DNA of 64,000 nucleotides from UBA1930 sp943371535. Its GTDB lineage: Bacteria > Bacteroidota > Bacteroidia > Chitinophagales > Chitinophagaceae. The DNA lies in assembly GCA_943371535.1 (NCBI GenBank), contig CALRVE020000017.1, forward strand, positions 1 to 64,000, given 5' to 3'. Both the position numbers and the translations under genes were made by a program. Each line of letters starts with the position of its first letter. Position 1 is the stretch's first letter. Shown here in pieces: positions 8,279 to 16,038 of the stretch. The notes beneath the pieces were generated by a model. The model was given only the letters and a program-made list of their open reading frames with translations, did no database searches and was not told where the DNA came from.

Positions 8279-9454
8279 ATGCAATTAATAGAAGTAAATA
8301 ATACAAGCACTGCACAAGATTTTATTACAGTAAATGTGTTAATGAACCAACACAATCCAGCCTATATCCGTCCGTTAGATAAAGACATTCACGATGTTTT
8401 TTCTACCGAAAAAAATAAAAACTATCAACATGGCGAAACCAAAAGATGGATTTTAAAAGACAATGCAGGAAAACTGATTGGTCGTATTGCAGCTTTTACC
8501 AATACAAAATACATTAACAAAGGCACCGATTTTAGTACAGGTGCTGTAGGTTTTTTCGACTGTATCAATAATCAACAAGCAGCTAACTTATTATTTGATA
8601 CAGCTAAAGCTTGGCTACAAAGCAAAGGTTGTGAGGCAATGGATGGACCAATAAATTTTGGCGACAGAGACAAATGGTGGGGTTTATTGGTAGAAGGTTT
8701 TGATGATGAACCTGTTTATGGAATGCCTTTTAATCCTGATTATTATGAAGCCTTGTTTGATGGCTATGGTTTCAACAATTATTACAATCAGTATTGGTAT
8801 AAAATGAGTGTGAACGACGATTTACCTCCTCGTTTTCAAGAACGATATAAAAAGTTTGCTGCAAAAGCCGATTATACAGCCAAGCATGTTGAGTTAAATC
8901 AATTAAATAAGTATGCTCAAGATTTTGCTACAGTTTACAACTCAGCATGGGCACAACATGGTGAAGCAAAAGAAATTACGGTAGAAGAAGTAATGAAATT
9001 GTTTAAAACCATGAAACCCATTATGGACGAACGTGTAATTTGGTTTGCTTATTATAAAGAAGAACCCATTGCTATGTTTATTAATATTCCAGATGTAAAT
9101 CAGTATTTTAAACATTTTAATGGAAAGCTTACATTGATTAATAAGCTTAGATTATTGTGGATGAAAAAAACGGGTCAGTGTAAAAAGTTAACAGGCTTGG
9201 CTTTTGGAGTTGTACCTAAATATCAAGCACTAGGAGTAGATAGTTTTTTAATACAAGCATGTGGTTATAATATGCAACATAAAGGTTGGTACGATGCTTA
9301 TGAAATGGGCTGGGCAGGCGATTGGAACCCAAGAATGGTGAATATTTATAAAAGCTTAGGGGGAAGTCAAAATAGACGAATGGTAACTTATCGTTTCATT
9401 TTTGATGAAACCAAACATGATTTTGAAAGGCATCCAACTATGGAGTATAAATAG
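8279..9454 (+). CDS. GNAT-like acyltransferase family protein, function unknown
   Basis: The 391-residue soluble protein has no signal peptide. Its N-terminus (IGRIAAFTN, about 63-71) and the later ALGVDSFLI and MGWAGDWNPRMVNIYKSLGG segments are in the style of the large Bacteroidota GNAT-related proteins usually annotated as hypothetical or N-acetyltransferase. The MDGPINFGDRDKWWGLL region around 121-137 is the most distinctive block. Substrate is unknown. It follows the transpeptidase by 39 bases but probably has its own promoter, and is followed by a repeat-rich gap. Confidence 0.6.
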   Translation: MQLIEVNNTSTAQDFITVNVLMNQHNPAYIRPLDKDIHDVFSTEKNKNYQHGETKRWILKDNAGKLIGRIAAFTNTKYINKGTDFSTGAVGFFDCINNQQAANLLFDTAKAWLQSKGCEAMDGPINFGDRDKWWGLLVEGFDDEPVYGMPFNPDYYEALFDGYGFNNYYNQYWYKMSVNDDLPPRFQERYKKFAAKADYTAKHVELNQLNKYAQDFATVYNSAWAQHGEAKEITVEEVMKLFKTMKPIMDERVIWFAYYKEEPIAMFINIPDVNQYFKHFNGKLTLINKLRLLWMKKTGQCKKLTGLAFGVVPKYQALGVDSFLIQACGYNMQHKGWYDAYEMGWAGDWNPRMVNIYKSLGGSQNRRMVTYRFIFDETKHDFERHPTMEYK

Positions 9455-9456
9455 TT

Positions 9457-9780
9457 TTTCACACAAAGCTGCAAAGAATACAAAGTGTACAAAGGGTTTT
9501 TAATTGGCGGATTAGCGTATTAACGAATTGGTGAATTAATGAAATGCTTTAATATTTTATAGTAAATGCAGAAATAAACCACAACGACTCAACTGCACAA
9601 AATAAAATGAATAACAAACTCTGTGAAACTCCTTTGCTCTGCTACTCTGTGGTTAAACAATTTGCCAAAGGCAAATAAATGTGACTCGCAGAAATCACAG
9701 AAAATTTCTTTTAACTCTTTGTGTAACTCCTTTGTTCTGTTGCTCTGTGGTTAAATAATTTTGCCGTAGGCAAAAAATAA
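9457..9780. repeat. Repeat-rich intergenic region with tandem word repeats
   Basis: The gap between the GNAT-like gene and carB holds no coding signal. TTTCACACAAAG at 9457-9468 is the exact reverse complement of words at 15065-15076 and 58831-58842. Two related units follow: 9617-9678 and 9713-9780, each running from an ACTCT-TGTG word through CTCTGTGGTTAAA to a hairpin TTTGCC-GGCAAA (9661-9675, loop AAA) or TTTTGCC-GGCAAAA. The second hairpin ends about 30 bases before the carB promoter. Confidence 0.8.
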
Positions 9781-9805
9781 TCTTCGTATTTTTTTTCAGT
9801 ACCCT

Positions 9806-9813
9806 TACTTTTG
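9806..9813 (+). promoter_or_regulatory. Bacteroidota -7 element of the carB half-gene
   Basis: TACTTTTG fits TAnnTTTG exactly and ends 15 bases before the ATG at 9829. It overlaps an upstream in-frame TTG at 9811, which therefore cannot be the start codon. It shows that this half-gene has its own promoter. Confidence 0.7.
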
Positions 9814-9828
9814 CTCAATCTTCAAAAA

Positions 9829-11022
9829 ATGAGCAACACTTTACAGAGCAACGAGTCCATCTCATCTTCACGTAAAAAAATTATTGTTTTAGGTAGTGGT
9901 CCTAATAGAATTGGTCAAGGAATTGAGTTTGATTACTGTTGTGTACATGGCTTATTGGCCATTAAAGAATGTGGTTACGAAGCCATTATGGTGAATTGTA
10001 ATCCAGAAACAGTATCTACCGATTTCGACATGGCCGATAAACTCTATTTTGAACCCGTTTATTGGGAACATTTATGGGAAATAATTGAGCTAGAAAAACC
10101 AGAAGGTGTAATTGTGCAATTGGGCGGACAAACCGCTTTAAAACTCTCTAAAAAATTACACGAAAAAGGCATTAAAATTATTGGTACCAGCTTCGATAAT
10201 ATGGATATTGCCGAAGATCGTGGACGATTCAGTGATTTATTAAAAGAACTAGAAATTCCTTATCCAGAATATGGTACTGCTTACACTGCAGAAGAAGCTA
10301 TTGAAGTGGCCAATAAAGTAGGTTATCCGGTGTTGGTTCGTCCTAGTTATGTATTGGGTGGTCAACGAATGAGAATTGTAATTAATGATGATGAAGTGGA
10401 GAAAGCTTGTATCAGCATTTTAAAACACATTCCCGATAATAAAATATTAATTGACCATTTTTTAGATCGCTGCCAAGAAGCCGAAGTAGATGCCATTTTT
10501 GATGGAGAAAACTTTCATGTAATGGGCGTAATGGAGCATATTGAGCCTGCAGGAATTCATAGCGGCGATAGTAATGCTGTTTTACCAGCTTTTAATCTTA
10601 CTCCATTGGTGGTAGAAACCATGGAATATTACAGCGAAAAAATTGCTAGAGCATTGAATATAAAAGGATTAATCAATATACAATTTGCTTGCAAAAATGG
10701 TAAAGTATATGTAATTGAAGCCAATCCAAGAGCTTCAAGAACAACGCCTTTTATAGCTAAAGCTTATCAAATTCCCTATTTAAATATTGCTACCAAAGTA
10801 ATGTTGGGCGAAGCCAAACTAACTGAATTTACGATGGAGAAAAAGTTAGAAGGTTATGCTATAAAAGAACCAGTTTTTAGCTTCAATAAATTTCCTGGTG
10901 TAAACAAAGAATTAGGTCCAGAAATGAAAAGTACGGGAGAAGCCATTCGTTTTATTAAAGACTTACGAGATCCATACTTTAGAACTTTGTATAAAGAAAG
11001 AAGTATGCACTTGAGTAGATAA
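9829..11022 (+). CDS. carB: Carbamoyl-phosphate synthase large chain, free-standing C-terminal half
   Basis: The protein aligns by eye with the second synthetase half of CarB (carbamate to carbamoyl phosphate, for pyrimidines and arginine). It begins at the GxGPNRIGQGIEFDYC motif, which lies near residue 560 of the E. coli protein. The ATP-grasp core is intact: RPSYVLGG, LIDHFLD, MEHIEPAGIHSGDS and the metal-binding EANPRASRTTPF. It ends after FNKFPGV and LGPEMKSTGE, so the allosteric MGS-like domain is missing. The first synthetase half is not upstream: that region is the GNAT gene and repeats. Its partner half must lie elsewhere, as in split archaeal CarB. Confidence 0.85.
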   Translation: MSNTLQSNESISSSRKKIIVLGSGPNRIGQGIEFDYCCVHGLLAIKECGYEAIMVNCNPETVSTDFDMADKLYFEPVYWEHLWEIIELEKPEGVIVQLGGQTALKLSKKLHEKGIKIIGTSFDNMDIAEDRGRFSDLLKELEIPYPEYGTAYTAEEAIEVANKVGYPVLVRPSYVLGGQRMRIVINDDEVEKACISILKHIPDNKILIDHFLDRCQEAEVDAIFDGENFHVMGVMEHIEPAGIHSGDSNAVLPAFNLTPLVVETMEYYSEKIARALNIKGLINIQFACKNGKVYVIEANPRASRTTPFIAKAYQIPYLNIATKVMLGEAKLTEFTMEKKLEGYAIKEPVFSFNKFPGVNKELGPEMKSTGEAIRFIKDLRDPYFRTLYKERSMHLSR

Positions 11023-11040
11023 TAAAATATATTTTAATTG

Positions 11041-11072
11041 AAATGCCACAAAAAATATTGTGGCATTTTTTT
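11041..11072 (+). terminator. Rho-independent terminator of carB half-gene
   Basis: AAATGCCACAA (11041-11051) pairs perfectly with TTGTGGCATTT (11058-11068), with a six-base loop and a run of seven T residues (11066-11072). It begins 18 bases after the stop codon. Confidence 0.92.
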
Positions 11073-11225
11073 GTGCCGTAATTTGAAAATAGTATATTCA
11101 TTTTATTATTCATACTATATTTTATTTTATATTGTAAAATGAATTTGGAGCAAAGAAAAACTTTGATACAATAAAATACCGCTTACCACACCTTTTAGGA
11201 TGTGGCACACTAACAACATCCATTT

Positions 11226-13328
11226 ATGCCAAAACGCAAATACAATAAACCCATTTACAAAAGCATACCTATTTTTCGTTTATTGTTACCACTTATTGCA
11301 GGCATTTTATTACAGTATCATTTAACCATTTCTGTCGCTCCATTTTTTGGGCTAGGTGTATTAGGTTTTGTATTATTAGGTATCTATCAACTATTGGGTA
11401 TTACTAAAAAATTTGTATTTAGTTGGTTATCGGGCATTGCAATAGTTTTTATTTTCATAAGCTTGGGAGGTATCATTAGTTATAAAAAAAACATAGAGCA
11501 TCATCAACAATGGATTGGCAAATACTATCAGCAAAAATTACCAATAAAAGTTACTTTACAAGAACCTATTGTTGTAAAACAAAAATCGTATAAAGCATTG
11601 GCTAAGGCCAATGCAGTTTTAATAAATGGTATTTGGCAACCTATTGAAGGAGATATTTTATTGTACTTTAAAAAAGATAGTACCAAGCCAGTGTTGGGTT
11701 ATGGCAATCAAATAATTATAGCTAGCAATTTGGTTCCTATTATCAATGCAGGTAATCCGGGAGGGTTTAATTATGCAAGATATTGTTCGTTTCAAAATAT
11801 ACATTACCAAGCGTTTTTAAATGATCGAGATTTTATTGAATTAACCACTACCGAAACAACAGCAATCACTGGTTTTCTTTTTAAAGCAAGAGAAAAAGTA
11901 TTAACTATTCTGCGTAAACATATAACTGCAAAAAACGAGTTAGCAATTGCAGAAGCACTAATAATTGGCTATAGAGACGATTTAGATAGAGACCTCACAC
12001 AAAGCTATAGCAATACAGGTGTAGTACATATTATTGCTATAAGTGGATTGCATTTGGGTATGATTTATTTTTTATTGGTAAAACTATTTATACCATTTGG
12101 TAAACGTAAATGGGTGAGCATAGTAAAGCCAATCATAATTTTATTGGTGTTGTGGTTATTTACATTAACAGCTGGTGCTGCTCCATCTATATTAAGAAGT
12201 GCTATAATGTTTACTTTTATTGTGATAGGAGAGTTGAATAGTAAAAAAGCAAATATTTATAATAGCTTAGCCTTATCGGCATTTTGCTTATTGGTGTATA
12301 ACCCATTTAATTTATGGGATGTAGGTTTTCAACTTTCTTATACCGCAGTTTTAAGTATTGTACTATTTCAAAAACACATTAATCACTGGCTTTATTTTGA
12401 AAATAAATTTTTGAGAAACTTATGGAGTTTAAGTGCTGTTTCTATTGCAGCACAAATATTAACCTTACCCATTGTATTGTATCATTTTCACCAGTTTCCA
12501 AACTTGTTTTTATTTACCAATATTGTAGCAGTACCATTGTCTGGGTTAATTTTATATGCTGAAATATTTTTATTGGTTTTCTCATTTATTCCATTTTTTG
12601 CAAACGCATTAGGATATGTTATTGAAAAAGCAATTTGGTGTTTGAATATGTTTGTAGAGCATTTCAATCAACTTCCATTTGTGGTTTGGCCATCTATACA
12701 AATTAGTATTGTGCAAACATGCGTATTGTATGGTGTAATATTGGGTTTTGCTGGTTGGCTAATAGAAAAGAAAACCAAAGCCTGTTTAGTAGGATTATCT
12801 TTTTTATTACTTTTTATAGTTTTAAGAAGTGCCGATTTTATACAACGAAATCAACAACAAAAGCTAGTAGTATATAATGTTCCCAACCATACAGCAATAG
12901 ATTTAATTGAAGGTAGAAAATATCAATTCATTGGCGATTCTATTCTAACCGAAGATGGCTTTTTAAGAAACTTTCATATAAAACCATCGAGGGTTTTACA
13001 TAGAATAACACCTACGCATCAACTAAATAATTTTGTATTGAACAACAATTTAATTAGTTGTAATGGAAAGAATATTTTGGTTATTGATAGTGCAATAAAC
13101 TTGCAACCTAGCATACCAAAAATTAAAGTAGATGCCATTATACTCACCCAAAATCCTAGAATCTATTTATCTAAATTGATACAACAGTTTGATTGTAATC
13201 AATATATTTTCGATTCATCTAATCCATTTTGGAAAGTAAATTATTGGAAAAAAGATGCCGATAGTTTAGGCGTACAATATCATTCAACTGCAACGCAAGG
13301 TGCGTTTGAATTGAGTTGTACCAATTAA
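11226..13328 (+). CDS. comEC: ComEC/Rec2-family DNA-uptake membrane channel
   Basis: ComEC forms the inner-membrane channel for single-stranded DNA uptake. The 700-residue product has two N-terminal helices, a soluble DUF4131-like part (about 95-200), and the competence domain with HIIAISGLHLGMIYFLL (about 276-292), GAAPSILRSAIMF and further helices to about 530. The C-terminal 150 residues correspond to the beta-lactamase-like domain but lack the HxHxDH zinc motif, keeping only ILTQNPRIYLSKL- and FDSSNPFW-like blocks. This resembles other Bacteroidota ComEC proteins as I recall them. No other competence gene is nearby. Confidence 0.87.
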   Translation: MPKRKYNKPIYKSIPIFRLLLPLIAGILLQYHLTISVAPFFGLGVLGFVLLGIYQLLGITKKFVFSWLSGIAIVFIFISLGGIISYKKNIEHHQQWIGKYYQQKLPIKVTLQEPIVVKQKSYKALAKANAVLINGIWQPIEGDILLYFKKDSTKPVLGYGNQIIIASNLVPIINAGNPGGFNYARYCSFQNIHYQAFLNDRDFIELTTTETTAITGFLFKAREKVLTILRKHITAKNELAIAEALIIGYRDDLDRDLTQSYSNTGVVHIIAISGLHLGMIYFLLVKLFIPFGKRKWVSIVKPIIILLVLWLFTLTAGAAPSILRSAIMFTFIVIGELNSKKANIYNSLALSAFCLLVYNPFNLWDVGFQLSYTAVLSIVLFQKHINHWLYFENKFLRNLWSLSAVSIAAQILTLPIVLYHFHQFPNLFLFTNIVAVPLSGLILYAEIFLLVFSFIPFFANALGYVIEKAIWCLNMFVEHFNQLPFVVWPSIQISIVQTCVLYGVILGFAGWLIEKKTKACLVGLSFLLLFIVLRSADFIQRNQQQKLVVYNVPNHTAIDLIEGRKYQFIGDSILTEDGFLRNFHIKPSRVLHRITPTHQLNNFVLNNNLISCNGKNILVIDSAINLQPSIPKIKVDAIILTQNPRIYLSKLIQQFDCNQYIFDSSNPFWKVNYWKKDADSLGVQYHSTATQGAFELSCTN

Positions 13329-13416
13329 ATAGTATTTAAGGGTGATTAATTATTCATTCTTATAACAATTCAGCTTCTTTCAATACTTTAAGCCCCAATT
13401 ATCAATATCAACTATT

Positions 13417-13424
13417 TACATTTG
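13417..13424 (+). promoter_or_regulatory. Bacteroidota -7 element of purH
   Basis: TACATTTG matches TAnnTTTG perfectly and ends 31 bases before the purH ATG. Confidence 0.65.
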
Positions 13425-13455
13425 CAGGATTATTTTTCAGCCTTTAACTTATATC

Positions 13456-14988
13456 ATGCAAAAAAAAATTTCTTCGGCTTTAATTTCAGTTTTTTATAAA
13501 GATGGATTGGCCTCATTAGCACAACAATTACATTCATTAGGCATTACTATTTATAGTACAGGTGGAACACAGCAATTTTTAGAAGATTTACAAATTCCTT
13601 GTGTTGCAGTAGAAAGTTTAACTACTTATCCTTCTATTTTAGGAGGAAGAGTAAAAACATTGCATCCGGTTGTGTTTGGTGGAATTTTAGGGAAAAGAGA
13701 TGATGCACAACACATTCAGGAAATGAAGGATTATACAATTCCAGAAATTGATTTGGTAATAGTTGACTTATATCCTTTTGAAGAAACCTTACAATCTACC
13801 AATGATGAAAAACTTATTATTGAAAAAGTAGATATTGGTGGTCCGAGTATGATACGAGCTGCTGCAAAAAATTATAAAGATGTGGTAGTGGTTGCAGCAA
13901 AAGACGATTATGCAACCTTAGAAAATATTTTAGCTGCACAAGAAGGAACAACTACTTTAGAACAGCGTAAAGCCTATGCTGCTAAAGCTTTTCAGGTAGT
14001 AATGAATTACGATATTGCTATTAATAATTATTTTAACCCTTCTAATACAGCCATACAAACGAGTACGCAAAAACAAGTGTTGCGTTATGGTGAAAACCCA
14101 CATCAATCGGCTGTTTTTTATGGCAACTTAACCGAGTTGTTTACTCAGCTAAATGGTAAAGAATTATCGTATAACAACTTGGTAGATGTTGATGCTGCTG
14201 TACAAATTATCAGCGAATTTCAAGTTGATACTTTAGAGGGATTTAATGAGGCTGTTTTTGGCATTATTAAGCACACCAATGTTTGTGGCATAGCAGCAAG
14301 AACTACAGTAAAAGAAAGTTGGGATGCAGCATTAGCTGGCGATCCAGAAAGTGCTTTTGGTGGAGTATTGGTAACCAACGGAACTATAGATAAAACAACC
14401 GCTGAAGCCATTAATGAAATTTTCTTTGAAGTACTCATTGCTCCTGCATTTGATGCAGATGCATTGAGTATTTTACAATCGAAAAAGAACAGAATTTTAT
14501 TGCAACTCAATAGCATAAAACATACATCTAATGTGCAATCAAAATCATTACTCAACGGTGTTTTAACACAACAATTAGATGAGGGTAATTATACAGATTG
14601 GAAAGAAGTTGGCGGAAGAACTACAACTGAAGCCGAGAAAACTGATTTAGTTTTTGCCAATATTGTTTGTAAGCATTTAAAAAGTAATGCCATTGCTTTT
14701 GTAAAAAATAAACAGTTGGTAGGAAAAGGTTGTGGTCAAACTTCAAGAATTGATGCTTTACGTCAGGCAATAGAAAAATCTAAACAATTTAAGTTTAGCT
14801 TACAAGGTGCAGTGTTGGCAAGCGATGCATTTTTTCCATTTAACGATTGTGTAAGTATTGCTCATGAAGCAGGTATTGAAGCCTTTATTCAACCAGGTGG
14901 AAGTATAAGAGATAAAGACAGTATTGATTATGCAGTTGAACATCAATTAGCTATGGTAATTACTGGTATGAGACATTTTAAACACTAA
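13456..14988 (+). CDS. purH: Bifunctional AICAR formyltransferase/IMP cyclohydrolase
   Basis: PurH catalyses the last two steps of purine synthesis. The N-terminal IMP cyclohydrolase (about 1-190) shows the STGGT motif, GGRVKTLHP and VDIGGPSMIRAAAKN. The C-terminal transformylase has RYGENPHQ, KHTNVCG (with the Lys-His pair used in catalysis) and SDAFFPFNDC, ending with the usual ITGMRHFKH tail. The 510-residue length is typical. It forms its own unit with a consensus -7 element upstream. Confidence 0.97.
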   Translation: MQKKISSALISVFYKDGLASLAQQLHSLGITIYSTGGTQQFLEDLQIPCVAVESLTTYPSILGGRVKTLHPVVFGGILGKRDDAQHIQEMKDYTIPEIDLVIVDLYPFEETLQSTNDEKLIIEKVDIGGPSMIRAAAKNYKDVVVVAAKDDYATLENILAAQEGTTTLEQRKAYAAKAFQVVMNYDIAINNYFNPSNTAIQTSTQKQVLRYGENPHQSAVFYGNLTELFTQLNGKELSYNNLVDVDAAVQIISEFQVDTLEGFNEAVFGIIKHTNVCGIAARTTVKESWDAALAGDPESAFGGVLVTNGTIDKTTAEAINEIFFEVLIAPAFDADALSILQSKKNRILLQLNSIKHTSNVQSKSLLNGVLTQQLDEGNYTDWKEVGGRTTTEAEKTDLVFANIVCKHLKSNAIAFVKNKQLVGKGCGQTSRIDALRQAIEKSKQFKFSLQGAVLASDAFFPFNDCVSIAHEAGIEAFIQPGGSIRDKDSIDYAVEHQLAMVITGMRHFKH

Positions 14989-15083
14989 TACAATATTTAC
15001 AACAGAAGGGAAGCGTTTGTAGAGTTGCAAAGGGTGAAAATAATATCCTTCATAAACTTTGTTCCTTTGTGTGAAATAAAAAA

Positions 15084-16007
15084 ATGAGTTCCAAACAAAA
15101 AGCATATTTAGCCTTAGTTATTACTTCCATAGTTTGGGGTACAACTTGGGTTGCTATGAAGTTTGGAGTAAATTCAATGCCTGCATTACAATTGGCAGCT
15201 GTTCGTCAGCTTATTGGTGGAGTTTTATTTGTTGGTTTTTTTACTGTTATTCGAAAACTGCCTTTGCCAACCAAACAACAATTGAAGCAGTTGTTCTTTC
15301 TTTCGATTTTCACTTTTGTATTAGCCAATGGTTTTAGTACATGGAGTTTGCAATATATTCCAAGTGGATTAGGTGCACTCATTGGTGCACTCTATCCCTT
15401 ATGTGTAGTAATAATTGAATACTTTTTTTACAATAATAAAAATATCAATCGCTTTGCTATAATTGGTATACTATTAGGCATTTTGGGTATTGGTGTAGTA
15501 TTTTACGAAAATGCTTTTAGCACTCAACCCGATGGTTATTTTATTGGTTTGTCTTTAGCCATTATTGCTACTATTTCTTGGAGTTATAGTACCATTAGTA
15601 TTGCTCGCCAAAAAGTAAATATCAATCCGTATTTTGGTTTAGGTTGGCAAATGTTATTTGGTAGTGTAATGATGTTTGTTATATCGTTGTCAACCCATCA
15701 ATTTATTCCTTTATCAACCATTCCTACAAATGCATGGATTGCAATTGCTTACTTAATTGGTGCAGGTTCTATTTTAGCATTTGTAGCTTTTATTTATAGT
15801 ATGAAACATTTGCCACCTGCTTTGGCTTCTTTATATGCTTATATTAACCCTATTGTAGCCATTTCTATTGGCACTGTGTTATTGAATGAACATATTACAG
15901 CCCGATTAGTTATAGGAACAATTATTACACTTTTAGGCGTTTATATTGTAAACAAAGCCATGAAAAAACAAATGGTAGAAGAGCTGCCTGATACTGAGGG
16001 AATTTAA
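15084..16007 (+). CDS. EamA/DMT-superfamily transporter
   Basis: A 307-residue integral membrane protein with about ten hydrophobic segments arranged as two EamA halves. The first contains ITSIVWGTTWVAMKFG and QLIGGVLFVGFF; the second starts near residue 150 (ATISWSYSTISI) and ends with ASLYAYINPIVAISIG and a basic tail. Relatives export amino acids, metabolites or drugs across the inner membrane; the substrate is not readable. The word CTTTGTGTGAAA lies seven bases before its ATG. Confidence 0.85.
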   Translation: MSSKQKAYLALVITSIVWGTTWVAMKFGVNSMPALQLAAVRQLIGGVLFVGFFTVIRKLPLPTKQQLKQLFFLSIFTFVLANGFSTWSLQYIPSGLGALIGALYPLCVVIIEYFFYNNKNINRFAIIGILLGILGIGVVFYENAFSTQPDGYFIGLSLAIIATISWSYSTISIARQKVNINPYFGLGWQMLFGSVMMFVISLSTHQFIPLSTIPTNAWIAIAYLIGAGSILAFVAFIYSMKHLPPALASLYAYINPIVAISIGTVLLNEHITARLVIGTIITLLGVYIVNKAMKKQMVEELPDTEGI

Positions 16008-16038
16008 TGTGCTTCTTTCAAAAAGCAGGATTCATTTT

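Noticed and set aside
9829..11022. Split carB considered as a frameshift or assembly error
   Set aside because: The upstream DNA encodes a different protein and repeats in all frames, and a consensus promoter stands directly before the start.
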